Shown: positions 16,768 to 25,101 of the stretch, in pieces
How positions within the stretch are numbered: the first letter of the stretch is position 1
Layout: each line of letters begins with the position of its first letter
The notes under the pieces: generated by a model
What the model saw: only the letters and a program-made list of their open reading frames with translations
Databases searched by the model: none
Told to the model about the DNA's origin: nothing
Source of the DNA: Candidatus Ruthenibacterium merdavium
GTDB lineage: Bacteria > Bacillota > Clostridia > Oscillospirales > Ruminococcaceae
Direction of reading: 5' to 3'
Assembly: GCA_019119935.1 (NCBI GenBank)
Contig: DWWA01000024.1
Coordinates: forward strand, 1-43,894
DNA: 43,894 bases
Position numbers and translations under genes: made by a program

Positions 16768-18398
16768 TGCTTGATAAGACAAAAAAAGACTGGTGGAAAT
16801 CGGCAGTCGCCTACCAAATTTATCCGAAAAGTTTCCAGGATACAACCGGAAGCGGAACCGGCGATTTACAGGGCATTATCCGCCGTTTGGACTATTTGAA
16901 AACTTTAGGCGTAGACGTTCTTTGGCTTTCTCCTGTATTTGCTTCGCCGCAGGTGGACAACGGTTATGATATTTCCGATTACCGCGCCATTGACCCGATG
17001 TTCGGTACGCTGGAGGATATGCGCGAGCTGATTGCGGAAGGAAAAAAACGCGGAATCGGCATCATGCTTGATTTAGTGCTTAACCACAGCTCAAACCAGC
17101 ACCATTGGTTTTTAGAAGCCAAAAAGAGCAAAGATAACCCTTACCACGATTATTATGTTTGGCGCGACGGAACGCCCGACACACCGCCCAACGACATGAA
17201 AGCATGCTTTGGCGGCTCTGCATGGGAATGGGTACCGGAAGTGGGGCAATATTATTTTCATCAATTTGCACCGGAACAGCCCGACTTGAACTGGGAGAAT
17301 CCCGCAGTACGCCGCGAAATTTACGATATGATTTTATGGTGGATGGAACAGGGTGTCGAAGGTTTCCGATTGGATGTCATTGACCAAATCGCCAAAGAGC
17401 CCGACAAAGGCATTACGGGCAACGGCCCGCGTCTGCACGAGTTTTTGCGCGAACTCAGCGCAAATACATTCCAAAAAGGCTGCCTTGTCACGGTTGGCGA
17501 AGCATGGGGTGCCGATACCGAGCGTGCAAAGCTTTACAGTGCACCCGACGGAAGCGAGCTTTCCATGGTGTTCCAGTTTGAACAAATGATGCTGGATCAG
17601 CAAAAAGGAAAAGGAAAGTGGGATTTAGCGTCCCTTCCTTTTGTAGAAATGAAAAAAAGCTACGCAAAGTGGCAAAAAGAATTGCACGGAGCAGGATGGA
17701 ACAGCCTGTTTTTAAATAACCACGATTTACCCCGGATTGTTTCGCGCTGGGGCGATGACACAGGCTATCGTGAAATGTCTGCAAAAGCGCTTGCAACCAT
17801 GCTGCACGGAATGCAGGGCATGCCCTATATTTACCAAGGAGAAGAGCTCGGCATGACAAATGTCTGCTGGCCGATTGAAAAATACCGTGATTTGGAAACG
17901 CTCAATATGTACCATGAGCGGAAAGCACAGGGCGTACCGGAAGAGGAAATCATGCGTTCCATTCATGTGAAAGGCCGTGACAATGCACGCACACCGATGC
18001 AGTGGGACGACAGCACACACGCGGGCTTTACCACAGGTACTCCGTGGATTGACGTGAATGAAAATTATCACAGCATCCACGCAAAAGCCGCTTTGGAAAA
18101 TCCCGATTCTGTGTTCTATTACTATCAAAAGCTGATTGCACTGAGAAAGCAGTACCCTGTGTTCGTCTTCGGTGATTTCCGTCTTTTGGAAGAAAATCAC
18201 CCGCAGCTCTTTGTCTATGAGCGCTCGTTCGAGGGCGAGAAGCTATTAATCGTGTGCAACATGAGCGGGCAAGAAGTATCTTATGCCCTGCCGCAGGATT
18301 GGCAGGACTCCGAAGTGCTGATCGCCAATGCCGAGGGTGGATTAAACGGTATTTTCAGCCCGTGGCAGGCAATGGTTCTGCACAAGAAAAATGCATAA
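16767..18398 (+). CDS. GH13 alpha-glucosidase, probably oligo-1,6-glucosidase
   Basis: The 543-residue GH13 enzyme has AVYQIYPKSFQD at the N terminus and the subfamily-31 block QVDNGYDISDY. The catalytic triad is Asp203 (FRLDVID), Glu245 (VGEAWG) and Asp320 (NNHDLPR). The residue after the nucleophile is Val204; in yeast enzymes Val here goes with isomaltase (alpha-1,6) and Thr with maltase (alpha-1,4) activity, so an oligo-1,6-glucosidase that trims branch remnants is the better guess. Trehalose-6-phosphate hydrolase is the main alternative in this family. ATG 16767 overlaps the malQ stop; a long upstream in-frame extension lies inside malQ and is not real. No signal peptide, so cytosolic. 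Confidence 0.9.
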   Translation: MLDKTKKDWWKSAVAYQIYPKSFQDTTGSGTGDLQGIIRRLDYLKTLGVDVLWLSPVFASPQVDNGYDISDYRAIDPMFGTLEDMRELIAEGKKRGIGIMLDLVLNHSSNQHHWFLEAKKSKDNPYHDYYVWRDGTPDTPPNDMKACFGGSAWEWVPEVGQYYFHQFAPEQPDLNWENPAVRREIYDMILWWMEQGVEGFRLDVIDQIAKEPDKGITGNGPRLHEFLRELSANTFQKGCLVTVGEAWGADTERAKLYSAPDGSELSMVFQFEQMMLDQQKGKGKWDLASLPFVEMKKSYAKWQKELHGAGWNSLFLNNHDLPRIVSRWGDDTGYREMSAKALATMLHGMQGMPYIYQGEELGMTNVCWPIEKYRDLETLNMYHERKAQGVPEEEIMRSIHVKGRDNARTPMQWDDSTHAGFTTGTPWIDVNENYHSIHAKAALENPDSVFYYYQKLIALRKQYPVFVFGDFRLLEENHPQLFVYERSFEGEKLLIVCNMSGQEVSYALPQDWQDSEVLIANAEGGLNGIFSPWQAMVLHKKNA

Positions 18399-18437
18399 GC
18401 AAATTTTTTCTGCGGTCCATGCTGCTTTTGCAGATGC

Positions 18438-18465
18438 TTGACATTTTTACAAAATCATTTATAAT
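18438..18465 (+). promoter_or_regulatory. Promoter of the FMN-riboswitch/ribU transcript
   Basis: Perfect TTGACA (18438-18443) and perfect TATAAT (18460-18465) with a 16-base spacer stand just upstream of the riboswitch. This is one of the strongest promoters in the window by consensus. Confidence 0.85.
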
Positions 18466-18477
18466 TACTTTTAAAGT

Positions 18478-18598
<121 letters not shown>

Positions 18599-18635
18599 GC
18601 TGGCCGCAGGAGTTTCTGCGCTTTACAGTGTCGAT

Positions 18636-18669
18636 ACGCCCTTTTCGCAACAGCGGAAAGGGCGTTTTT
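18636..18669 (+). terminator. FMN-controlled intrinsic terminator
   Basis: A 13-bp stem (18636-18648 with 18653-18665) including one G-U pair has a 4-base AACA loop and is followed by a T-run. It lies between the FMN aptamer and the ribU ribosome binding site, as expected for a transcriptional off-switch. Confidence 0.85.
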
Positions 18670-18719
18670 CTTTGCGGCGGCGTCACGGGCAGACCTCAAT
18701 TTCAAAGGAGGTCATATCA

Positions 18720-19274
18720 ATGACAAACATCATCACAAAAAGAATCACGAAGCTCACCACGATTGCTATGCTCACGGCTTTAGCCGTGGCGCTGACGGCT
18801 ATCATCCACTTTCCGATTATTCCGGCGGCGCCTTTTTTAGAGTATGACCCGGCTGATATTCCGGTTTTAGTCGGAACATTTTTGTTCGGGCCGTGGGTTG
18901 GCTTGGGGTTAACGGTGCTTGTCAGCTTAGCGCAGGGCTTAACCGTCAGTGCGGCAAGCGGACCCATCGGTATCATTATGCACATTTTGGCAACCGGTGC
19001 ATTTTCGGTGATCGCCGGCACGGTTTATCAGAAAAAACGCACCTATGGCGGCGCAATTTTAGGCTTAGCGCTGGGCGCTTTGGCGCAGACAGTCGTCATG
19101 TGCGGATGCAACTTGGTTTTAACGCCGATCTTTTTAGGCTCGTCGGTGGACGAAGTAATCAAGCTGCTTGTTCCGGCAATTATCCCGTTTAACCTGATTA
19201 AAGCGCTGACGAACAGCGCCGCAACTTTAGTGCTCTATCGTCCGGTTTGTCACTTTTTATCGAAAAAAGCTTGA
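18720..19274 (+). CDS. ribU: Riboflavin transporter RibU, ECF S component
   Basis: The 184-residue protein is almost entirely hydrophobic, with about six membrane segments. It matches the RibU/ECF S-component family: an N-terminal Thr/Ala-rich first helix (TTIAMLTALAVALT) used to contact the shared EcfT subunit, then FLEYDPADIPVLVGTFLFGPWVG, the typical RibU loop. It captures riboflavin outside the cell and needs EcfA, EcfA' and EcfT, which are not in this window. The FMN riboswitch upstream independently supports riboflavin as substrate. ATG 18720 follows AAAGGAGG (18704-18711). The TGA stop (19272-19274) lies inside the -35 box of the next promoter, so ribU and metK are packed with no spare DNA. 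Confidence 0.94.
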   Translation: MTNIITKRITKLTTIAMLTALAVALTAIIHFPIIPAAPFLEYDPADIPVLVGTFLFGPWVGLGLTVLVSLAQGLTVSAASGPIGIIMHILATGAFSVIAGTVYQKKRTYGGAILGLALGALAQTVVMCGCNLVLTPIFLGSSVDEVIKLLVPAIIPFNLIKALTNSAATLVLYRPVCHFLSKKA

Positions 19275-19298
19275 CAAATTCGATGAAAAGGGTATAAT
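19271..19298 (+). promoter_or_regulatory. Promoter of metK, overlapping the ribU stop codon
   Basis: Perfect TTGACA (19271-19276) and perfect TATAAT (19293-19298) have a 16-base spacer. Bases 19272-19274 of the -35 box are the TGA stop codon of ribU. The SAM-I riboswitch begins about 20 bases downstream. Confidence 0.85.
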
Positions 19299-19318
19299 AA
19301 AGAAAAAAGAATCATTGA

Positions 19319-19415
19319 CTTATCAAGAGTGACAGAGGGAACAGGCCCGATGAAGTCCGACAACCTGCCGTTTCGGTAAGGTGCCAAATCCTGCGGTGAA
19401 AATCCGAGAGATAAG
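19319..19415 (+). ncRNA. SAM-I riboswitch (S-box)
   Basis: The P1 strands CTTATC (19319-19324) and GATAAG (19410-19415) enclose the S-box core: AAGAGTGACAGAGGGAACAG, GCCCGATGAAGTCCGACAACC, AAGGTGCCAAATCCTGC and a final GAGAGATAAG. SAM binding should allow the downstream terminator to form and reduce metK expression, closing a product-feedback loop. Confidence 0.96.
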
Positions 19416-19421
19416 CTGTTG

Positions 19422-19454
19422 GCAGCCCGGTTTTTCGCCGGGCTGCTCTTTTTC
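19422..19454 (+). terminator. SAM-controlled intrinsic terminator
   Basis: A perfect 9-bp GC-rich stem (19422-19430 with 19438-19446) is followed by TCTTTTTC. It lies directly after the S-box aptamer and before the metK ribosome binding site. Confidence 0.85.
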
Positions 19455-19502
19455 TCAAAAATCTTGAAAGTCGAACGAGTCAAAAGAAAGGATTTGTTTA
19501 TT

Positions 19503-20642
19503 ATGGCAAGAAAGTTATTTACCTCCGAGTCCGTTACCGAAGGCCATCCCGACAAAATCTGCGACCAAATTTCCGACGCAATTTTGGACGCACTGCTGGA
19601 GAAAGATCCCAACAGCCGTGTTGCCTGTGAGGTTACGGCTTCCACGGGTATGATTCACATCATGGGCGAAATCACGACCAATACCTATGTGGATTTTCAG
19701 CGCATTGTGCGTGATGTGGTTTCCGATATCGGATATACCCGCGCAAAATACGGCTTTGACTCCGAAACCTGCGCTGTGCTGTCCAATGTGGACGAGCAGA
19801 GCCCTGATATCGCAATGGGCGTGAATCCCGGTGGTGCGGGCGACCAGGGCATGATGTTCGGCTATGCCTGCAACGAAACGCCTGAGCTGATGCCGCTGCC
19901 CATTTCTTTGGCACATAAACTCTCTAAGCGTTTGACTGAAGTGCGCAAAAACGGCACGCTGGCTTATCTGCGTCCGGACGGAAAGAGTCAAGTGACGGTA
20001 GAGTATGAAGGCGACAAGCCTGTCCGCATCGACGCTGTTGTTATCTCCAGCCAGCATGCAGACAACATTGATATGGAAACGCTGCGCGCTGACATTGAGC
20101 GCGAGGTCATCCGCCCGGTTCTTCCCGCAGAGCTTTTGGATGAAAACACGAAGTTCTATGTTAATCCGACCGGTCGTTTCGTAGTAGGCGGCCCGCAGGG
20201 TGACTCCGGCTTGACCGGCCGTAAGATCATCGTCGATACCTACGGCGGCATGGGCCGTCACGGCGGCGGTGCCTTCTCCGGCAAGGACCCCACAAAGGTA
20301 GACCGCAGCGCCGCTTACGCCGCACGCTGGGTGGCAAAGAACATTGTTGCCGCCGGTTTGGCAGACCGCTGTGAGGTGCAGCTGGCTTATGCGATCGGCG
20401 TGGCACAGCCCGTCAGCATCCGTGTCGATACCTTCGGCACCGGCAAAGTCGATGAAGAGCGCATTGAAAAGGCAGTAGAAGAAGTCTTTGATCTGTGCCC
20501 CTCTGCGATTATCGAAGCTTTGGATCTGCGCAAGCCCATTTATCGTCCGCTCGCCGCTTACGGCCACATGGGCCGCGAGGAGCTGGGTGTGCGTTGGGAA
20601 AATACCGACCGCGCTGAGCTTTTGAAGAAAGCTGTCGGCTAA
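19503..20642 (+). CDS. metK: S-adenosylmethionine synthetase
   Basis: The 379-residue enzyme makes SAM from methionine and ATP. Family blocks are [20 protein letters not shown] at the N terminus, [12 protein letters not shown] (methionine/ATP site) and the P-loop-like [22 protein letters not shown], at normal MetK length. It is controlled by the SAM-I riboswitch immediately upstream. ATG 19503 follows AAAGGA. It complements metF-metH earlier in the window and supplies SAM for the many corrin methyltransferases in the cobalamin operon. Its codon choice is more biased than the neighbours (many GGC, CGC, CTG), consistent with high expression. Confidence 0.97.
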   Translation: MARKLFTSESVTEGHPDKICDQISDAILDALLEKDPNSRVACEVTASTGMIHIMGEITTNTYVDFQRIVRDVVSDIGYTRAKYGFDSETCAVLSNVDEQSPDIAMGVNPGGAGDQGMMFGYACNETPELMPLPISLAHKLSKRLTEVRKNGTLAYLRPDGKSQVTVEYEGDKPVRIDAVVISSQHADNIDMETLRADIEREVIRPVLPAELLDENTKFYVNPTGRFVVGGPQGDSGLTGRKIIVDTYGGMGRHGGGAFSGKDPTKVDRSAAYAARWVAKNIVAAGLADRCEVQLAYAIGVAQPVSIRVDTFGTGKVDEERIEKAVEEVFDLCPSAIIEALDLRKPIYRPLAAYGHMGREELGVRWENTDRAELLKKAVG

Positions 20643-20652
20643 AAAACAACTC

Positions 20653-20705
20653 ATCGAAGTGATTGCTTCGATTTTGAGCAACAGCCCTGCAAACGCAGGG
20701 CTGTT
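20653..20705 (+). terminator. Tandem hairpins after metK
   Basis: A 7-bp hairpin (20653-20659 with 20666-20672) followed by TTT is trailed by an 11-bp perfect hairpin (20680-20690 with 20695-20705) followed by GTTTGT. Together they make a convincing end of the metK transcript. Confidence 0.75.
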
Positions 20706-20745
20706 GTTTGTATCACTTTTCCATATATAACGTAAAGAGGATGCT

Positions 20746-22206
20746 ATGAAAAATCAGCCGATTGAGAGCTTGCTGCAAATGCTGAGTGAATATGCCGATA
20801 CAGATACACTGGCCTTGCACATGCCGGGCCATAAACGAAAAATCGAACAGGCCGAATATTTAAAGCTGCTTGCGGCTCATTTAGACATTACAGAAATTCC
20901 CGGCTTTGACGACCTGCACGATGCCGACGGAATTTTAAAAAATTCCATGGAACTTGCCGCTCGCCTTTGGAAAAGCGAACGCTGCTTTTATTCTGCCAAC
21001 GGAAGTACAGGCGGAATTCTTGCGGCGATTCGTGCGGCAACCGCTGACGGCGATGAAGTGTTAGCGGCGCGCAATTGCCATAAATCGGTTTATCACGCCA
21101 TAGAGCTGTGCCGTCTGCATCCGCATTACCTAGTTCCTGCGCAGGACAAATTGTTCGGAATTTGCGGCTCGGTCACGCCGGAGCAGGTCGAGCAGGCGCT
21201 TTGTGATTTTCCGCGGGCTCGCGCTGTGATTGTGACAAGTCCAACTTATGAAGGCGTTATCAGCGATATCCGCGGCATCTGCAAAGTGGCTCACGCCCGC
21301 GGCGTGGCCGTTATTGTAGATGAAGCTCATGGCGCACACTTTAATGTGCTGTCCGGGTTTGAGCACGGCGCGGTTGCCGCCGGGGCGGATGTGGTCATTC
21401 ATAGCCTGCACAAAGTTTTGCCCAGTTTAACACAGACTGCCGCTGTGCATTTTCAAGGAACTCTCGTTCATCAAAATGAGCTGGCAAGGCAGATGGCACT
21501 CTTTCAAACAAGCAGTCCGTCTTATCTTCTGATGGCTTCCATCGACAGCTGTGTGCGCTGGCTTTCCGCAGAACGTGAAACTTTGGCGTCGTCTTGGAAT
21601 AATGCGCTTTTGGCTTTTGATGAAGAGATTTTGTCTCTGAAAAAGCTTTCCGTCTTAGGCCATGGAGCGCTTTGGCAGACAAAAAGTGCCTGCTTTTGGA
21701 ACTTAGACCCAGGCAAGCTGGTTGTGAATACTTCAAAAACACACTGGAGCGGTGTGGAACTGGCTCAGCGGCTGCGCCAAGATTACCAAATTGAAACAGA
21801 GATGTCACAGCCGGGCTACCTTGTAGCCATGACTTCATGTTGTGACACAAAAGAAGATTTGCTGCGTTTTGCCCGCGCTTTATGCGAATTGGACGAACAA
21901 GCCATAAGTGCCGAGCCGAAGCCGTTTTTTGCCATCCCTAAACTTCCCGATAGAAAGGTTTTGCCTCAAACGGCCCAGCGGGCAGACATCGAAATTCTTC
22001 CCTTAAGGCAAGCCGTTAACCGTGTCAGTACGGGCTATGTATGGGCTTATCCGCCCGGCATTCCTCTTTTGGTTCCCGGAGAAGTGATTGAACTGCAAAT
22101 CATAGACGCGCTGGAAGAACTGAACAAAAGCGGTGTTCATCTTTGCGGCTTGCAGGGAGAAGAAAACAGCTTGATTCAGGCCGTCGAAAATGCACAAGCT
22201 TTGTGA
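20746..22206 (+). CDS. Orn/Lys/Arg decarboxylase-family PLP enzyme
   Basis: The 486-residue fold-type I PLP protein matches the short Gram-positive arginine/lysine/ornithine decarboxylase group (SpeA/YaaO-like). The N terminus carries LALHMPGHKR; the glycine-rich FYSANGSTGGILAAI binds the PLP phosphate, IVDEAHGAHF holds the PLP-pairing Asp, and HSLHKVLPSLTQTA carries the PLP Lys at residue 223. A smaller C-terminal domain ends with YPPGIPLLVPGE, characteristic of the family. It probably makes a polyamine precursor (agmatine, cadaverine or putrescine); the substrate cannot be told. ATG 20746 follows AAAGAGG. It stands alone between metK and the regulator gene. Confidence 0.88.
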   Translation: MKNQPIESLLQMLSEYADTDTLALHMPGHKRKIEQAEYLKLLAAHLDITEIPGFDDLHDADGILKNSMELAARLWKSERCFYSANGSTGGILAAIRAATADGDEVLAARNCHKSVYHAIELCRLHPHYLVPAQDKLFGICGSVTPEQVEQALCDFPRARAVIVTSPTYEGVISDIRGICKVAHARGVAVIVDEAHGAHFNVLSGFEHGAVAAGADVVIHSLHKVLPSLTQTAAVHFQGTLVHQNELARQMALFQTSSPSYLLMASIDSCVRWLSAERETLASSWNNALLAFDEEILSLKKLSVLGHGALWQTKSACFWNLDPGKLVVNTSKTHWSGVELAQRLRQDYQIETEMSQPGYLVAMTSCCDTKEDLLRFARALCELDEQAISAEPKPFFAIPKLPDRKVLPQTAQRADIEILPLRQAVNRVSTGYVWAYPPGIPLLVPGEVIELQIIDALEELNKSGVHLCGLQGEENSLIQAVENAQAL

Positions 22207-22333
22207 AAGAAATCTTAAGAAAATATTATTTTCAAAAAAGTGTGAAATACGAAGCCGTTTTTTCTCGTATATAAATTGAACGCTCTTTGAATTGGGTGGC
22301 AAAGAGCAGACTCATCTAAAGGAAGTGGAAAAA

Positions 22334-22993
22334 ATGGCACAAATCTTGATGGTGATGACAGAAGGTTCTAAAAGCAGTATTTTAACAAAGCTTTTAACAG
22401 TGCAGGGGCATATAGTCGACTGCGTTTATCATGCACAGGGCGCGTGCGAAAAAATTGCGCAGCAGGTCTATCAAATGGTAATCATTGATTCTCTTTTCTC
22501 CGATGGCGATTGCTTTTTCGTTTGCCGCAGCCTTGCAAAGGGCGTGCCCGTCTTCTTCTGCGGAAGCTATGAAGAAGTGATGGAAAAAGCACCGCGTATT
22601 GCCGCGCAGGAAAAAGAATGTTTGATTTTACCGCTCAGCGAGCAGGCACTGGCACTGCGCATTTCCGAAGCTTTGGTTGCATCGTCAGAATGTGAGGAAT
22701 GCCGCATCGGAACTTGCCGTATTGATTTTGTGCGGCGTTTAGTAACAAGAGAGGGAAAGGAAATTGCGCTTACCCCGCAGGAGTATTCCGTGCTGGCGAC
22801 GCTGGCGCGTCACCCTCACCGTGCTATGAGTCGTGAAGCATTGCTTCAGCTGGCCTGGGGGTATCGCTACTGCGGCGATACCCGAACGGTAGACGTGCAT
22901 ATTCAAAAAATCAGAAAGAAATTAGACCTTGCCAAATGGATTCAAACCGTTTATAAGCTGGGTTATCGTTTGGAATACAGCGTATCGGCGTAA
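22334..22993 (+). CDS. OmpR-like regulator with degenerate receiver domain, orphan
   Basis: The 219-residue protein has a receiver-like N-terminal half (1-115) and a winged-helix DNA-binding domain of the OmpR/PhoB type (about 130-217: TPQEYSVLATLARHPHRAMSREALLQ, then RTVDVHIQKIRKKL, YKLGYRL). In the receiver, an Asp in the acceptor position survives (Asp52 in VIIDSLF). The usual acidic pair at the start is missing (ILMVMTEGS in place of VVDDE), and the conserved Thr/Ser and Lys positions read CGS and LPL. Phosphorylation is therefore unlikely or atypical, and no sensor kinase is adjacent. ATG 22334 follows AAAGGAAGTGG. It is 49 bases before the chosen start of the cell-wall amidase gene and probably cotranscribed with it. 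Confidence 0.85.
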   Translation: MAQILMVMTEGSKSSILTKLLTVQGHIVDCVYHAQGACEKIAQQVYQMVIIDSLFSDGDCFFVCRSLAKGVPVFFCGSYEEVMEKAPRIAAQEKECLILPLSEQALALRISEALVASSECEECRIGTCRIDFVRRLVTREGKEIALTPQEYSVLATLARHPHRAMSREALLQLAWGYRYCGDTRTVDVHIQKIRKKLDLAKWIQTVYKLGYRLEYSVSA

Positions 22994-23042
22994 AAGCGAA
23001 ACAGGAAGTGAAACGATGAACGATTTCCAAGGAGGGCACCGT

Positions 23043-23906
23043 ATGCCGCCCCGGCGGCCGCCTGTCCGCTCTGTACATTCTGCGCGGCGCAGGCCGCCGC
23101 CTAAAAAACGCAGGCGAAAAAAAAGCCCGCTATTTTCCGGGCTGGAAAAAGTGATTTTAATGCTTTGCGCCGTACTGGTGTGCTGCATTATATACAGCAC
23201 CGTTCAACTGGTAAAAGGAATTGCTTTGCAATTCGATATACTGTCCGTCGGCGGCGACAACCATCATCTAATTGTGATTGATCCCGGTCACGGCGGTATC
23301 GACCGCGGCGCGGAGTATTATGCGGTGGAATCAGAAGAAACAGAGCGTACAGCAAGTGCCTTACAAGCATTGCTGATGGCCGACGAAAATTATGATGTAT
23401 TATTAACAAAACAAGCAGGTGAAGGCCTGAGCATCGCTGACCGCGCCTCGGTTGCAAATTCCAAAAAGGCGGACCTGTTTTTAAGCATCCATTTTAATTC
23501 TGACGAAACATACAGCGCCACGGGCTTTGAGTGTTATCCGCAGACGCCCGGCAGTGAATATTATTCTGATTCCATGCGCTTTGCTAAAGCAATTGCCGAA
23601 GGCATGGGCGAACAAGGACAAAACCTGCGCGGGTTTGGCGGCGTTCGTTTTTTGTATTATACGGATGACGGTGAAGGCGGATATCAAAAGCTTTTGCGGG
23701 AAATCAACGATACCAATATTTATCCGGAACAAACGTTTGGCGTATTAGAGCAAGCCCAGTGCCCGGCAGTATTGGCAGAGCAATGCTTTTTGACGAGCGA
23801 TTCCGATGTGTTAAATTGGACGGGTGACAGCGGCGCACAAAAAGCGGCACGCGTTTACTACGAAGCAATTTGTGAATATTTTGGAACAGAGCCGATTGCG
23901 GGATAA
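23043..23906 (+). CDS. Membrane-anchored N-acetylmuramoyl-L-alanine amidase (Amidase_3, CwlD-like)
   Basis: The 287-residue protein has a basic Pro/Arg/Lys-rich cytoplasmic tail (1-35), one membrane segment (about 35-56) and an extracellular Amidase_3 domain that cleaves the amide bond between muramic acid and the stem peptide. Zinc ligands are His83 (DPGHGG), a Glu in the ESEETERT segment and His150 (LSIHFNSD); the catalytic Glu is Glu246 (AVLAEQCFLTSDSD). ATG 23043 has the best ribosome binding site (AAGGAGGG, 23029-23036); an in-frame ATG at 23016 (296 residues) is possible. CwlD-type enzymes make muramic lactam in spore cortex, so sporulation or general wall remodelling are both possible. 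It directly follows the degenerate-receiver regulator. Confidence 0.9.
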   Translation: MPPRRPPVRSVHSARRRPPPKKRRRKKSPLFSGLEKVILMLCAVLVCCIIYSTVQLVKGIALQFDILSVGGDNHHLIVIDPGHGGIDRGAEYYAVESEETERTASALQALLMADENYDVLLTKQAGEGLSIADRASVANSKKADLFLSIHFNSDETYSATGFECYPQTPGSEYYSDSMRFAKAIAEGMGEQGQNLRGFGGVRFLYYTDDGEGGYQKLLREINDTNIYPEQTFGVLEQAQCPAVLAEQCFLTSDSDVLNWTGDSGAQKAARVYYEAICEYFGTEPIAG

Positions 23907-23922
23907 AAAGTGTGGCAACCAC

Positions 23923-23951
23923 TTTTCAAATCAATACAAATGTGGTATAAT
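23923..23951 (+). promoter_or_regulatory. Promoter of the cobalamin operon
   Basis: A perfect TATAAT (23946-23951) has TTTTCA (23923-23928) 17 bases upstream, a weak -35. It lies directly upstream of the cobalamin riboswitch. Confidence 0.6.
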
Positions 23952-23964
23952 AAGCCAAAATCTG

Positions 23965-24200
23965 CTGAAAAACCGCTGTCGGGTGTCTGAAAGTGCTGTC
24001 ATGGACGCTTTCGGAAGAATAGGGAAACGGGTGAAACGCCCGTGCGGGACCGCCGCCGTAATGAGAAAAAACGCACTCTTGCCACTGCCGTTTTGGTTGG
24101 GAAGGCAAGGGAAGCCTGCGCTCAAAGCCGGAAGACCTGCCCAACGGTGCATACTGCCGCAGGGGAAAGGGCAGAGCCGGATACGCGGACGGACAAAACG
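23965..24200 (+). ncRNA. Cobalamin riboswitch
   Basis: The conserved elements appear in order: GAATAGGGAA (24017-24026), GGGTGAAACGCCCGTGCGGGACCGCCGCCGT split over 24030-24059, GCCACTGCCG (24081-24090), GGGAAGGC, and the B12 box AGCCGGAAGACCTGCC (24126-24141). Outer boundaries are approximate because the P1 helix is not certain. High adenosylcobalamin should shut down the operon through the terminator at 24250. Confidence 0.94.
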
Positions 24201-24249
24201 CGGAAACGGAAATTGAAAGCGCAGGCGACATGCCCGGCGCATCTTTTAT

Positions 24250-24286
24250 GACCTTTCTTTTTATCATAAAAAGAAAGGTCTTTTTT
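24250..24286 (+). terminator. Cobalamin-controlled intrinsic terminator
   Basis: A 13-bp perfect stem (24250-24262 with 24268-24280), extendable by two more pairs across the loop, is followed by six T. It lies between the B12 aptamer and the cbiK start and is the expected expression platform. Confidence 0.85.
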
Positions 24287-24321
24287 GTTTGCTTTAGGAA
24301 TGACCGGAAAGGATGGAACGG

Positions 24322-25101
24322 ATGAAGCAAGGATTGCTTGTCGTGAGCTTTGGAAGCAGTGTAGAAAAAACGCGCAAAAATATAACGTGGACGGAACAGG
24401 TGCTTTGCAGCCACATGCCGCAAGCCGTTTTTGCGCGGGCATTCACCAGCCCGCGCATTCGTGCAGCACTGAAAAAGCGCGGAGAAGAAATTTTTTCACC
24501 CGAACAGGCGCTTGAAGATTTGCACAAACAGGGCGTGACTCATGTCATCATTCAGCCGACCCACCTTTTGCCGGGCATCGACTACGAAGCGCTGGTACAG
24601 CAATTACAAACTTACCGCGGCCGGTTTGAGGGCTTTTTGATTGGAAAACCGCTTTTGTCTTCCACGCGTCAAGTGCAAATTTTGGCACAAATTTTGATGC
24701 ATCATTATCCCAAGCAAGAGAATGTATCACTTGTTTATATGGGGCACGGAACAGAGCATTTTGCAAACCTTGTTTATCCCGCGCTGGAAATGATGATGCA
24801 TACCGAAGGGCGAAGTGATTGCTTTGTCACCACAGTAGAGGGTTGGCCGGACTTTGAAACAGCTGCCGGGCGCATTGAAACAAAGGAAGTTTGCTTAATT
24901 CCGCTGATGCTCACAGCCGGCGAACATGTTTTGGAAGATATGCTGGGTGAAGATTCGGACAGTTTGCGCGGCGTGATGGAGCGCCACGGAAAAACAGTGC
25001 ATGCCGTTCGAGAAGGGCTGGGCAGTCTCGAAAAAGTCCGGGAAATGTACGGTTCACTTTTGGACGAACTTTTGCATGAAGCTTGTGCAGATCTCTCATG
25101 A
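24322..25101 (+). CDS. cbiK: Sirohydrochlorin cobaltochelatase
   Basis: The 259-residue CbiK inserts cobalt into sirohydrochlorin (factor II), the committed step of the anaerobic cobalamin route. The N terminus GLLVVSFGSS is typical of class II chelatases; metal-binding residues are in MGHGTEH (His142), VEGWPDF and AGEH (His202), matching the two His and Glu used by Salmonella CbiK. No signal peptide is seen, so it is cytosolic, unlike some periplasmic CbiK homologues. The ATG at 24322 is 8 bases after AAAGGA; ATG 24313 is an alternative. It is the first gene behind the cobalamin riboswitch and ends with an ATGA overlap with cbiD. Confidence 0.95.
   Translation: MKQGLLVVSFGSSVEKTRKNITWTEQVLCSHMPQAVFARAFTSPRIRAALKKRGEEIFSPEQALEDLHKQGVTHVIIQPTHLLPGIDYEALVQQLQTYRGRFEGFLIGKPLLSSTRQVQILAQILMHHYPKQENVSLVYMGHGTEHFANLVYPALEMMMHTEGRSDCFVTTVEGWPDFETAAGRIETKEVCLIPLMLTAGEHVLEDMLGEDSDSLRGVMERHGKTVHAVREGLGSLEKVREMYGSLLDELLHEACADLS

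Noticed and set aside
19515-20681. A 388-codon open frame on the minus strand opposite metK
   Set aside because: It is a shadow of the strongly biased metK codons, with no recognisable motif.
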